Positions 30,606-40,690 of a DNA stretch of 64,000 nt are shown here, piece by piece. Position numbers and translations under genes: made by a program. The first letter of the stretch is position 1. Every line of letters starts with the position of its first letter. The stretch is from the NCBI GenBank assembly GCA_913047695.1, contig CAJWUI010000001.1, forward strand, positions 310,001 to 374,000, in the 5' to 3' direction. The stretch comes from an uncultured Bacteroidota bacterium (GTDB taxonomy: Bacteria > Bacteroidota > Bacteroidia > Flavobacteriales > Flavobacteriaceae). The notes under the pieces were generated by a model. That model had not been told where the DNA came from and searched no databases. It worked only from the letters and a program-made list of their open reading frames with translations.

Positions 30606-32294
30606 ATGAATTACCCAAATATTCTTAAAAAATTTAAAAAACTTATTGGTGTCCAATTTGTAATTACTAAAGAATGGAATAAATTACCTCATACCAAAGG
30701 CTGGAGGTATGGTGTGGGAAACGCGTTGGCAGTATTGAAACCAGGGAAGTTGACTGAGATATGGAAGACATTAGAGATTTGTGTTAAGCACGATTTAATT
30801 GTTATAATGCAAGCAGCAAATACCGGTTTAACTGGAGGATCTACTCCTTTTGGAAGTGACTACGATAGACCTATTGTAATAATAAACACAATGCGTATTA
30901 AAGATATTCATATAATAAAAGAAGGCAATCAGATTGTTGGATTAACTGGAAGTACACTATATGGATTAGAGAAAAAATTAAAACCCTACGGAAGAGAACC
31001 TCATTCTATTATTGGATCTACTTCTATTGGAGCTTCAATAATAGGGGGAATCTGTAATAATGCTGGGGGTTCATTAGTCCAAAGAGGGCCTTCTTACACT
31101 GAAATGGCGCTATATGCCAGAATTAGTAAAACAGGGAATTTAGAGCTCGTAAATGAGTTAGGGATAAATTTAGGTTCAAATCCAGAAGAAATTTTAGATA
31201 ATCTGCAAAATCAAAATTATGATGAATCGGATATTCATGAAACAGATCAATTGGGATCGGACAACAAATATTCAGAAATTGTAAGAGAGATAGATAAAAG
31301 TACACCTGCAAGGTATAATTCTGATAGTCGGCTTTTGTATGGAGCTTCAGGCAGTGCAGGAAAAATCGCAGTTTTTGCTGTAAGACTAGATACCTATATT
31401 TCACCAACTGAAAATAAAGTATTCTACGTCGGAACAAATAATCCAGATGTGTTTTGGAAAATTAGAAGGGATATACTTTCAAAATTCAAAACTCTTCCAA
31501 CACTTGGTGATTATTTACATAGAGACTGCTATGATGCAGCAAAAAAGTATAGCAAGGATACATTCCTAGTTATTGAAAGATTAGGAACAACATTTCTACC
31601 AACATTGTTTGAACTAAAGAGAAGGGTTGATATTATAGCCAAAAAGCTAAAGATTTTACCCGACAATTTTTCAGATAGATTAATGCAATTTTTAAGTAAA
31701 CTTTTCCCTAATCATTTACCTAAAAGAATGGATAATTTTAGAGATTTATATGAACACCATTGGATTATAGAAATGTCAGATGGAGGAATAAATGAGGCAA
31801 GAAATTACTTTAGTAAATTTTTTAAAAACAATGATGGCGGTTTTTTTGAATGCAATGATTTTGAATCAAAAAAAGCTTCTCTGCATAGATTTGTTTCAGC
31901 AAGTGCAATAGGGAGGTATCATATTCTAAATTCTAAAACTCATGGGGAGATGATGTCACTAGATATTGCATTTCCTAGAAATGAAAAAAATTGGTTTGAA
32001 AAGTTGCCTAAAGATATTGATGATATGCTTGAAATGAAACTATATTATGGTCATTTATTTTGTCATGTTCTCCATCAAAACTACATTGTTAAAAAAGGAA
32101 TTGATGGTGAAAAATTAAAAAAGAAGCTCTTAAAATTATACGATAAACGAGGGGCTGAATATCCTGCAGAGCACAATGTTGGACATGAATATTCAGCAAA
32201 ACCATCATTAAAAAAATTCTATAGGGAACTTGATCCTACTAATGGGTTTAATCCTGGAATTGGTAGAACAAGTAAAAATAAAAATTGGGTTTAA
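30606..32294 (+). CDS. dld: quinone-dependent D-lactate dehydrogenase
   Basis: QAANTGLTGGSTPFGSDYDRPIVIINT; GASIIGGICNNAGGSLVQRGPSYTEMALYA; EHNVGHEYSAKPSLKKFYRELDPTNGFNPGIGRTS. Confidence 0.93.
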   Translation: MNYPNILKKFKKLIGVQFVITKEWNKLPHTKGWRYGVGNALAVLKPGKLTEIWKTLEICVKHDLIVIMQAANTGLTGGSTPFGSDYDRPIVIINTMRIKDIHIIKEGNQIVGLTGSTLYGLEKKLKPYGREPHSIIGSTSIGASIIGGICNNAGGSLVQRGPSYTEMALYARISKTGNLELVNELGINLGSNPEEILDNLQNQNYDESDIHETDQLGSDNKYSEIVREIDKSTPARYNSDSRLLYGASGSAGKIAVFAVRLDTYISPTENKVFYVGTNNPDVFWKIRRDILSKFKTLPTLGDYLHRDCYDAAKKYSKDTFLVIERLGTTFLPTLFELKRRVDIIAKKLKILPDNFSDRLMQFLSKLFPNHLPKRMDNFRDLYEHHWIIEMSDGGINEARNYFSKFFKNNDGGFFECNDFESKKASLHRFVSASAIGRYHILNSKTHGEMMSLDIAFPRNEKNWFEKLPKDIDDMLEMKLYYGHLFCHVLHQNYIVKKGIDGEKLKKKLLKLYDKRGAEYPAEHNVGHEYSAKPSLKKFYRELDPTNGFNPGIGRTSKNKNWV

Positions 32295-32391
32295 ATTTTA
32301 ATTTATTTTATCTCAATTGATTCTTGTCAAGTAGAAATATACCCTAGAACACTTTTGAATATTAAATAACGCATAAAGGTTTATCTTTGTT

Positions 32392-32399
32392 ACATATTT
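32392..32399 (+). promoter_or_regulatory. candidate Bacteroidota -7 box (TATCTTTG) upstream of aroC
   Basis: Matches TAnnTTTG; TTTTG at 32353-32357 is a loose -33 candidate (spacing about 24 nt); start codon only 9 nt downstream. Confidence 0.45.
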
Positions 32400-32408
32400 T
32401 TTGTAGAT

Positions 32409-33473
32409 ATGGCTGGTAACATTTTTGGCTCACTTTTCAAACTCACAACCTTTGGCGAATCACATGGACCTGCTATTGGAGGAATTTTAGAAGGTTGTCC
32501 TGCAGGAATTGAACTAGACCTAGAATCAATCCAAGAAGACCTGGATAGGAGAAAGCCCGGACAATCTTCAATCGTTACTCAAAGAAAAGAATCTGACGAA
32601 GTTTCAATACTTTCTGGAGTATTTAATGGTAAAACAACTGGTACACCTATTGGTTTTTCAATAAATAATACAAATCAAAAACCGAAGGATTATTCCCATA
32701 TTCAAGACTCCTACAGACCGTCACACGCAGATTATGTTTATGATCAAAAATATGGTATACGTGATTATAGGGGAGGAGGAAGAAGTTCAGCAAGAGAAAC
32801 AGCTAGTAGGGTAGTTGCTGGTTCTATAGCAAAACAGTTTTTATCTCCTACAAAGATAAACGCTTACGTTTCAGCAGTAGGACCATTATCACTTGATACT
32901 AACCCATCTGATGTTGATTTATCTCTCATAGAAAAAAATCCTGTTCGTTGTCCAGACCAAAAGATGGCTCTGAAAATGGAAGACTTTATTAAAAAAATAA
33001 GAAAAGAAGGAGACACAGTTGGAGGCATTATAACTTGTATTATTAAAAATGTAAAAATTGGTCTTGGAGAACCAGTCTTTAATAAACTTCATGCCGAACT
33101 AGGAAAGGCTATGCTTTCAATCAATGCAGTAAAAGGCTTTGAATATGGGAGTGGCTTTAGTGGAACAAAAATCAAGGGAAGTGAGCATAACGATTTGTTT
33201 AATGAAGATGGGACTACAAAAACTAATTACTCGGGTGGGATTCAAGGTGGCATATCTAATGGAATGGATATTTATTTTAGCGTTGCATTTAAACCCGTAG
33301 CAACCATTATGCAAAACCAAGAAACTATAAATTCAAAAGGTGAAAAAGTTGAAATGCAGGGCAGAGGAAGACACGACCCCTGTGTAGTTCCACGTGCAGT
33401 TCCAATTGTAGAATCTATGGCCGCACTTGTTCTTGCAGATTTTTCTTTAATTAAGCGAACAAACAAAATATAA
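32409..33473 (+). CDS. aroC: chorismate synthase
   Basis: [67 protein letters not shown]. Confidence 0.98.
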   Translation: MAGNIFGSLFKLTTFGESHGPAIGGILEGCPAGIELDLESIQEDLDRRKPGQSSIVTQRKESDEVSILSGVFNGKTTGTPIGFSINNTNQKPKDYSHIQDSYRPSHADYVYDQKYGIRDYRGGGRSSARETASRVVAGSIAKQFLSPTKINAYVSAVGPLSLDTNPSDVDLSLIEKNPVRCPDQKMALKMEDFIKKIRKEGDTVGGIITCIIKNVKIGLGEPVFNKLHAELGKAMLSINAVKGFEYGSGFSGTKIKGSEHNDLFNEDGTTKTNYSGGIQGGISNGMDIYFSVAFKPVATIMQNQETINSKGEKVEMQGRGRHDPCVVPRAVPIVESMAALVLADFSLIKRTNKI

Positions 33474-33479
33474 TTTAAT

Positions 33480-34745
33480 TTGAGAAAAATAGCTCTACAC
33501 TGGAAAATATTAATTGGAATGAGCCTAGGAGTTTTGTTTGGCGTTAGCTTCTCTTTTATTCCAAGTGGGGACTTATTTATTTCAAATTATATCAAGCCTT
33601 TTGGGACAATTTTTATCAATTTATTAAAGCTGATAGCAGTACCACTCATTCTAGCATCGTTAATAAAAGGAATATCTGATTTAAAAGACATTTCTAAATT
33701 ATCAAAAATGGGTGGTCGAACTATTATTACCTACCTAATTACCACACTTACTGCTGTGACTATTGGCTTAATTTTAGTTAATGTAATTAAACCAGGAAAA
33801 TCCATCAGTGTCGATACTAGAAATGAACTCGTTGAAGCTTATGCAAGCGACACCCAAGCAAAGCAAAAAGCAGCGGCAAAACAGCAGGAGTTAGGTCCAT
33901 TACAGGCACTAGTTGATATGGTACCGTCAAATATCTTTTTAGCTGCTTCAAATAATAGAAATATGTTGCAAGTAATCTTTTTCGCATTATTTTTTGGTAT
34001 AGGAATGATTCTTCTAAATGAAAAAAAAGTAGCTCCAGTTAAGAATTTTTTTGACTCATTCAATTCTATTATTCTTAAGCTAATTGATTTAATAATGCTC
34101 TCTGCTCCATATGGTGTTTTTGCATTATTGGCAGCATTAGTAGTAGAAGCACCAAGCTTAGAACTATTTAAAGCGTTAGCACTCTATGCGATAACCTTAC
34201 TATTAGGTCTTGCTGCAATGATCATAATTTATGTTTTGATTGTTCAACTTTTAACCAAACGAAAAATTTCTTTTTTTGTCCGTGGTATTGCTCCTGCACA
34301 GTTATTAGCATTTTCCACCAGTTCTAGTGCTGCAACCTTACCTGTTACTATGGAATGTGTTAAAGAAAATTTAGGAGTAGATAAAGAGGTAGCTAGTTTT
34401 GTTCTCCCTATAGGTGCAACAATTAACATGGATGGAACGTCGGTCTACCAGGGAGTTGCAGCCGTTTTTATTGCGCAAGCTTTTGGATTAGATCTTAGTC
34501 TCTCTGCACAACTTGGTATTGTCTTTACAGCTACGCTTGCATCAATAGGTACCGCAGCAGTCCCAAGTGCAGGCATAGTTATGTTAGTCATTGTTTTAGC
34601 TCAAGCTGGAATTCCTGAAGCTGGCTTAGCCCTTATTTTTGCAATTGATAGGCCCTTGGATATGTGCAGGACAATTGTAAATGTGACTGGAGATGCAGCT
34701 GTTTCAATGATTGTAGGAAAGTCAATAGGTAAGCTGAAAGATTAA
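33480..34745 (+). CDS. dicarboxylate/amino acid:cation symporter (DAACS/GltP family)
   Basis: LLKLIAVPLILASLIKGISDL; FSTSSSAATLPVTMEC; GATINMDGTSVYQGVAAVFIAQ; NVTGDAAVSMIV. Confidence 0.95.
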   Translation: MRKIALHWKILIGMSLGVLFGVSFSFIPSGDLFISNYIKPFGTIFINLLKLIAVPLILASLIKGISDLKDISKLSKMGGRTIITYLITTLTAVTIGLILVNVIKPGKSISVDTRNELVEAYASDTQAKQKAAAKQQELGPLQALVDMVPSNIFLAASNNRNMLQVIFFALFFGIGMILLNEKKVAPVKNFFDSFNSIILKLIDLIMLSAPYGVFALLAALVVEAPSLELFKALALYAITLLLGLAAMIIIYVLIVQLLTKRKISFFVRGIAPAQLLAFSTSSSAATLPVTMECVKENLGVDKEVASFVLPIGATINMDGTSVYQGVAAVFIAQAFGLDLSLSAQLGIVFTATLASIGTAAVPSAGIVMLVIVLAQAGIPEAGLALIFAIDRPLDMCRTIVNVTGDAAVSMIVGKSIGKLKD

Positions 34746-34775
34746 ATGAATTTTTTTGAGCGTTAAGGTCTAAAG

Positions 34776-35174
34776 TCATAAAAACTTGTGTGCATATTTT
34801 TTTTCTGGTAATGGACAAATATCATGCTTCCCAAACCAGTTATATCTGTTATTTGCTACAAACCTATATATCATATTTAAGAAACTTTTTGGTAAAAGAT
34901 TAAAAATCAAAAATAATTTCCAGAAACCATTTAAATATTTTAAAACTCTAAAAACAGCTTTTGCTTCTGAACAATATTGCTTTTCATTATCCCAAGAAAT
35001 TATTGAATCGCAATCTAGGGTAGAACTTGGATTATTCTTAAAAAAAGTCTTTGCATAGTCACTTTCAAGATTGGTAAATCTGATATTATCATTCTTATCC
35101 CATTTGCACAACTTTAGAATTATCGAATTACACAATACACATGGCCCATCGTAAAAGACTATGAGTTCTTTCAT
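34776..35174 (-). CDS. DCC family thiol-disulfide oxidoreductase (DUF393)
   Basis: KELIVFYDGPCVLCNSIILKLCKWD - YDGxCxxC motif. Confidence 0.9.
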   Translation of the reverse strand: MKELIVFYDGPCVLCNSIILKLCKWDKNDNIRFTNLESDYAKTFFKNNPSSTLDCDSIISWDNEKQYCSEAKAVFRVLKYLNGFWKLFLIFNLLPKSFLNMIYRFVANNRYNWFGKHDICPLPEKKYAHKFL

Positions 35175-37345
35175 TTCTTATTTTGTTTATCTTCTACTAT
35201 CTCTAAAAGATCCAAGCTGACTTGTGTTTTAAAGACTCCATAATTCACAATTGCTTTGTTTTTTTCTATCAGATCAATAGATCCTACGGACCGTCCGTCA
35301 AACATTCTTACACTATCACCAACTTTAAGTTTGATATATGATTTTTTCGGCTTATCGATTTTATTTTTCTTTTTCTCTTTTCTAACTAGGGCAATTTCCT
35401 TATTTACCTGTTCATTTATTTTTTTCTTCTTTTCTTTTTCAGTTTTAAGCAAAAGGCTAGACTTTTTTTTACGTTTTGAATTTTCATTTTCAACCAATTT
35501 TAAAAGTTCTGATATTAATGGTCTTTTTTTATTGTTTTTAAAATAGCGCTCACCGATTTCATTAAATTTATTTCCTAAAACAATCATTTTTTGGTTGTGG
35601 TCAAAAAGTTCTTGATAGCTCGAGAGTTTAGATTTTAATTTGGCCTTGATTTGTGCAGTTTGTTCACTTTGCTCTTCAGCTTTTGATTCTTTTTTCTTCA
35701 AACTTTCACCAGTTTTTAAAAGTTGATTACGTTCTTTTTGAAGCTTAGCAATTGTAGCGTCAAATCTAACCTTGCCCTTTTCAATTTTCTTTTTAGCACG
35801 ATTAACAAGATTATATGGAAGCCCATTTTTTTGCGCTACCTCAAAAGTAAATGAGCTACCTGCTTCACCTAAAACCAGTTTAAAAATTGGTTCTAATGTC
35901 TTGCTATCAAATTGCATATTAGCATTAATCATTTTTGGGAGCTCGGTTGCCAAAACTTTTAGATTAGAATAGTGTGTGGTTATTAATCCTAATGCCTCTC
36001 TTTCATAAAAATCTTCCAATATTACCTCAGCTAGAGCTCCACCTAGTTCTGGATCTGAACCAGTCCCAAATTCATCTATTAAAAATAAAGTATTCGAATT
36101 ACATTTTTTTAAAAAATATTTCATATTGTTTAAACGATACGAATAGGTACTTAACTGATTTTCTATTGACTGATTGTCTCCAATATCAGTTAAAATCAAT
36201 TCAAAAATACACGCGACACTGTTTTCTTTGACTGGAATAAGTATTCCACTTTGCAACATTAGCTGCAATAAGCCGACTGTTTTTAATGTAATACTTTTCC
36301 CTCCAGCATTAGGTCCAGAAATTACTATAATCCGATTTTCAGAATTGAGTTCGATATCTTGTGGATAAGTAGATTTATTTTGTAATCTATTTGTTTGAAG
36401 TAAAAGAGGGTGGAAGGCCTTCTTATAATTGATCTCTTTTTCATCTAAATTTATTTTGGGAAAAATTCCATCTATTTCTTTACCATAACAAGCCTTTGCA
36501 TAAATAATGTCAAATTTCAGTAAAAAATTATGTTGGTTTTGAAAGTAGGGGAGGTAAGGACGAAAAAAATCAGTTAATTCGGTTAATATTTTTTTTATTT
36601 CCTCTGTTTCTTCAAATAGCAGATTTTGTAATTCTTGGTTTTGTAAATATGTGGTCTCAGGCTCAATAAAAACGATGCTACCTGTTTTTGAGCTTCCCAT
36701 TATAGTCCCTTTTACCTTTCGACGATACATTGCTTTTACAGCAAGAACTCTTCTATTATTGACAATTGATTCTTTTATGTCATCTAAGTAATCCGCTCCA
36801 TTATACTGGCTAAGTGATTTGTTAAAACTACTACTTATTTTACCTCGTAATTGCTGTAATTTTTTACGTATTGAAAATAAATGATCAGATGCCTTATCTC
36901 TTATTTCACCAAAACGGTCAATGACTCTTTCTATTGCTGGAATAATATCATTTTCAATACTAATATTATTACTAAATTCATAAAGCGTCGGATAGTAAGC
37001 CTGAAACTTTATTAAAAATTTAATTAGCTTGTTAGTTGTCTCAGTATTTGTGGCCATATTCCGAAACGAGCTAATTGCTAAGACACTATTTTCAATTTTT
37101 AGTAAAGGGAAAATATCCAAAAGTGATTCAAATCCATGGTTTGGTATTCTATTTTCATTATCAAATGAAGATTTAAATTCAGATACAGATTTTAACTGCT
37201 TTTCAATTAGTTCTGTGTCTACAGAGGGTTGCAATTTCTGTATTGCATCTTTCCCTAATTGAGTAATTGCAAATTTCGCGCATTGATTTAAAACTTCAAT
37301 ATACTCGAGATCTTCAAGGGTTTTATTAGGAATAAGACTTTCCAC
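35171..37345 (-). CDS. MutS2-like DNA mismatch repair ATPase, no recognisable Smr domain
   Basis: IIVISGPNAGGKSITLKTVGLLQLMLQSG Walker A; LFLIDEFGTGSDPELGGALAEVIL; coiled-coil clamp; KOW-like C-terminus; GTG start. Confidence 0.9.
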   Translation of the reverse strand: MESLIPNKTLEDLEYIEVLNQCAKFAITQLGKDAIQKLQPSVDTELIEKQLKSVSEFKSSFDNENRIPNHGFESLLDIFPLLKIENSVLAISSFRNMATNTETTNKLIKFLIKFQAYYPTLYEFSNNISIENDIIPAIERVIDRFGEIRDKASDHLFSIRKKLQQLRGKISSSFNKSLSQYNGADYLDDIKESIVNNRRVLAVKAMYRRKVKGTIMGSSKTGSIVFIEPETTYLQNQELQNLLFEETEEIKKILTELTDFFRPYLPYFQNQHNFLLKFDIIYAKACYGKEIDGIFPKINLDEKEINYKKAFHPLLLQTNRLQNKSTYPQDIELNSENRIIVISGPNAGGKSITLKTVGLLQLMLQSGILIPVKENSVACIFELILTDIGDNQSIENQLSTYSYRLNNMKYFLKKCNSNTLFLIDEFGTGSDPELGGALAEVILEDFYEREALGLITTHYSNLKVLATELPKMINANMQFDSKTLEPIFKLVLGEAGSSFTFEVAQKNGLPYNLVNRAKKKIEKGKVRFDATIAKLQKERNQLLKTGESLKKKESKAEEQSEQTAQIKAKLKSKLSSYQELFDHNQKMIVLGNKFNEIGERYFKNNKKRPLISELLKLVENENSKRKKKSSLLLKTEKEKKKKINEQVNKEIALVRKEKKKNKIDKPKKSYIKLKVGDSVRMFDGRSVGSIDLIEKNKAIVNYGVFKTQVSLDLLEIVEDKQNKK

Positions 37346-37364
37346 TTTTCTTAACTTAGCCTCA

Positions 37365-37372
37365 CAAAAGTA
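37365..37372 (-). promoter_or_regulatory. candidate Bacteroidota -7 box (TACTTTTG) for mutS2-like gene
   Basis: Minus strand matches TAnnTTTG, about 20 nt upstream of the GTG start; no clear -33 box. Confidence 0.35.
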
Positions 37373-37380
37373 GTAAATTC

Positions 37381-38058
37381 ATGAAGGTTCAAATAAATTC
37401 TAATTGGGAAAAACTTCTAAACTCTGAATTTAGAAAACCTTATTTCACTGATTTAGTTGATTTCGTTAAAAATGCATACAGAAAAACTGTTTGCTATCCA
37501 CCTGGTACAGATATTTTCCGGGCGTTCAACGAATGTCCATTAGATGATGTTAAAGTTGTTATTATTGGGCAAGACCCATACCATGGTCCAAAACAAGCTC
37601 ACGGTTATTGTTTTTCGGTTTCCAATTCAATTCCTCATCCACCTTCATTAATTAATATTTTTAAAGAGATTGAAACGGATTTAGGACTCGAGTATCCAAA
37701 AAGCGGTGACCTGACTCCATGGGCAAGGCAAGGTGTCTTTTTACTAAATGCAACATTAACTGTTGAGGCCAATAAAGCGGGCAGTCATCAAAAAATAGGA
37801 TGGGAAACATTTACTGATTCGGTTATTAGAATAATTTCTGAGAAAAAGGAAAATATCGTTTTTATGTTGTGGGGTAGTTATGCAAAACAAAAAACTAACT
37901 TAATAGATAGTCTTAAACATTGTGTTCTGAAAAGTGGTCATCCCTCACCACTGAGTGCAAACAGAGGCTTTTGGTTTGGGAATAAACATTTTAGTAAATG
38001 TAACAGCTACTTAAAAGAGGTAGGTAAAAATGAAATAAATTGGTCTCTAGATAAATAA
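37381..38058 (+). CDS. ung: uracil-DNA glycosylase
   Basis: VVIIGQDPYHGPKQAHGYCFSV; GVFLLNATLTVEANKAGSHQKIGWETFTD; SGHPSPLSANRGF. Confidence 0.97.
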   Translation: MKVQINSNWEKLLNSEFRKPYFTDLVDFVKNAYRKTVCYPPGTDIFRAFNECPLDDVKVVIIGQDPYHGPKQAHGYCFSVSNSIPHPPSLINIFKEIETDLGLEYPKSGDLTPWARQGVFLLNATLTVEANKAGSHQKIGWETFTDSVIRIISEKKENIVFMLWGSYAKQKTNLIDSLKHCVLKSGHPSPLSANRGFWFGNKHFSKCNSYLKEVGKNEINWSLDK

Positions 38059-38205
38059 TTTTATTTTAAATGAAAAAGGAATTCTATTGATTCAGTCGAG
38101 TCAACTTAATGAGAAGGATGTATGTTCATATAAGTTTAAAACAAGTGAATTGATACAAAAGAGTTATAACACTTATTAGTAACTTGCGAATTACAACTAT
38201 TATAA

Positions 38206-38817
38206 GTGAAAAATATATTTGCAATTGCATTATGTTTAATAGTATTTTCTTGTTTTAAAACTGATATAGTTCAATTTGAGAAAAAAAACAAGAATGCCCC
38301 AAGGGACGCGAGTGGACTTCAATACGGAGGAATCGGAGGTATGGATGACAGATCAATAATTTGTAATCCAGCAGGTCTTGGAAGAAAGTTTTGTCGATTT
38401 TTACGAAAATACGATAATACATTTTGGACAGATACAGAAAATTATTATAGTAACTTTTCGGATATTCAATTTTTAAACTCTGTATATTTTATATCCTTCT
38501 TTGATATTAATAATGATGTATCATATTGCAAAGGATGGAGGGCAGGTGAAAATACTTATGATGGAATAAAATGGAATATAGAAATCAAAAGAGATGAGGA
38601 GGATATATTTTGGTTTGATTATGATTACTATGGGACAAGTCAAGAAATTGAATATACTATACTGTATAAATATGAAGTAATTGATAGTTTACTTCATTTT
38701 TCTAGTTCTGCTGATGAAAATTTTATTTTTAGCCCTTCAGAAAAAAATTATTCAAAAGATTCTATTGATACAATTGAAATAATTGAAATGGAAGGATGTA
38801 CTTTTTACGGAGCATGA
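38206..38817 (+). CDS. tandem paralogous lipoprotein, copy 1 (unknown function)
   Basis: Lipobox-like LIVFSCFK; shares FWTDTENYYSNFSDI...YFISFFDINNDVSYCKGW...YEVIDSLLHFS with the four following ORFs; GTG start. Confidence 0.85.
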   Translation: MKNIFAIALCLIVFSCFKTDIVQFEKKNKNAPRDASGLQYGGIGGMDDRSIICNPAGLGRKFCRFLRKYDNTFWTDTENYYSNFSDIQFLNSVYFISFFDINNDVSYCKGWRAGENTYDGIKWNIEIKRDEEDIFWFDYDYYGTSQEIEYTILYKYEVIDSLLHFSSSADENFIFSPSEKNYSKDSIDTIEIIEMEGCTFYGA

Positions 38818-39374
38818 AAAAAAATCTTTTACTAATTCTATTTTTTATCACTTCGTCTTGCTTTAAATCAGACATAGTACAATCTCAAACAGCGAATATA
38901 GATCCTGCTACTATGCACAATGGACAAGTTTACCCAACTGCTCCTCGTAGCTACACAAGTTTTTGTAATGCCCCAAAAAATTGTAAATTTTTATTTAAAT
39001 ATGATTACACATTCTGGGCAAATACCGAAAATTATTCTAGTGATTTTTCAAGTATCAGATTTTTGAATAATGGTCCATATTTTATCTCTTTTTTTAATAT
39101 TGATAAAGATATTTCCTATTGTAAAGGATGGAAAAAAGGAGAAAATGCATCCAATGCGATAAAATGGAATATTAAAATAAAAAAAGATGAGTGGGATGAG
39201 TTTTGGTTTGACTATGATTATTATGGAACAGGTCAAGAAATTGAATACTCCATAAATTATAGATATGAAGTAATTGATAGTTTACTTCATTTTTCAAACT
39301 CAGAAGGCGATTCTTTAATATTCTATCGAACTGATGAAATAGAAGATTTTGTTGATTGCATGTTTTATAATTAG
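38814..39374 (+). CDS. tandem paralogous lipoprotein, copy 2 (unknown function)
   Basis: MKKNLLLILFFITSSCFKSDIVQ; family motifs; ATGA overlap with copy 1 stop. Confidence 0.85.
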   Translation: MKKNLLLILFFITSSCFKSDIVQSQTANIDPATMHNGQVYPTAPRSYTSFCNAPKNCKFLFKYDYTFWANTENYSSDFSSIRFLNNGPYFISFFNIDKDISYCKGWKKGENASNAIKWNIKIKKDEWDEFWFDYDYYGTGQEIEYSINYRYEVIDSLLHFSNSEGDSLIFYRTDEIEDFVDCMFYN

Positions 39375-39429
39375 AGTAGACTAAGAATTAATAACATCAA
39401 TTTAATTAATCTAAGAACAATAAGTAAAT

Positions 39430-40050
39430 TTGAGTCAAAATCATGAATCATTGCAAAAGTTATTAGTCGGCTTTTTTTGTTTAGTTATGTTTTCATGTTT
39501 CAAAGCAGAAATAGTTCAATATAAAACGAAAAATGTAGATCCTGCCACATTTGCTAGTGGACAACGACTTCCTACTAGGCAACAAAGTTATACTAGATTT
39601 TGTGAGCCAGGAGGTTTGGGTAGAAAAGGCTGCAAGTTTTTAGCAAAATATGATAATACATTTTGGTCAGATATCGAAAATTATTACAGTGACTTTTCTG
39701 ATATACAATTTACAAATTGGATATACTTTGTATCCTTCTTTGATATTAACAATGATGTTTCCTATTGTAGAGGATGGAGAACAGGTGAAAATATTTTAGA
39801 TGGAAAAAAATGGGATATCAAAATCACAAAAGATGAGTGGGATGAGTTATGGTTTGATTATGATTATTATGGTATTAGCGATGATATTGAATATACCACA
39901 ACTTATAAATATGAAGTAATTGATAGTTTGCTTCATTTTTCAAATACAGAAGGTCAAGAATTTATTTTCCACCCATCAGATAAAGATTATTCAAAAGATA
40001 TTGTTGACACTTCCGAAATAATTGAATTAGAGGGATGTATGTTCTACTAG
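39430..40050 (+). CDS. tandem paralogous lipoprotein, copy 3 (unknown function)
   Basis: LLVGFFCLVMFSCFKAEIVQ; family motifs; no ATG in frame near the signal peptide, TTG start at 39430 or 39451. Confidence 0.83.
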   Translation: MSQNHESLQKLLVGFFCLVMFSCFKAEIVQYKTKNVDPATFASGQRLPTRQQSYTRFCEPGGLGRKGCKFLAKYDNTFWSDIENYYSDFSDIQFTNWIYFVSFFDINNDVSYCRGWRTGENILDGKKWDIKITKDEWDELWFDYDYYGISDDIEYTTTYKYEVIDSLLHFSNTEGQEFIFHPSDKDYSKDIVDTSEIIELEGCMFY

Positions 40051-40093
40051 TTTTAGGTATGTTTTATAAATTGTACTTGGCAATCACAACTCT

Positions 40094-40672
40094 ATGAAGA
40101 AGTCACTGGTAGCATTACTATGTATTTTAATGTCTTCGTGCTACAAAGCAGACGTAGTACAATATCAGAGCTGGAATTCAGATCCTTTTACGAAAGCAAG
40201 TGGTTATCAAGTTAATCGCTTACCGAGACAATATAATTCATTTAGTGGTGCTAGATTTTTAAGCAAATATGATGATACAATGTGGGCAGATATTGAAAAT
40301 TATTACAGTAATTTTTCAGACATTAAATTTGAAAGACATGGCCCAGTATTTATATCATTCTTTAACATTGAGAATGATGTGTCATATTGTAAAGGATGGA
40401 AAAAAGAGGAAAATATTTATGATGGAATAAAATGGTATATAACCATCAAAAAAGATGAGGAAAACATCTTATGGTTTGATCTTGATTATTACGGAACAGG
40501 TCAAGAAATTGAATATACCACAACCTATAAATATGAAGTAATTAATGGTTTACTCCATTTTTCAAATACAGGGGGTCAAGAATTTATATTCCATCCATCA
40601 GATAAAAATTACTCAAGAGAATTAATTGACACTGCTGATATAATTGAACAAGAAGGCTGTCTATTCTTATAA
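40094..40672 (+). CDS. tandem paralogous lipoprotein, copy 4 (unknown function)
   Basis: MKKSLVALLCILMSSCYKADVVQYQ; near-identical core to copy 5. Confidence 0.87.
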   Translation: MKKSLVALLCILMSSCYKADVVQYQSWNSDPFTKASGYQVNRLPRQYNSFSGARFLSKYDDTMWADIENYYSNFSDIKFERHGPVFISFFNIENDVSYCKGWKKEENIYDGIKWYITIKKDEENILWFDLDYYGTGQEIEYTTTYKYEVINGLLHFSNTGGQEFIFHPSDKNYSRELIDTADIIEQEGCLFL

Positions 40673-40690
40673 TTGAGGTAAACTAAATCA

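Noticed and set aside
31123-31437. 104-aa minus-strand ORF inside dld
   Set aside because: Antisense shadow ORF of a confident D-lactate dehydrogenase CDS.
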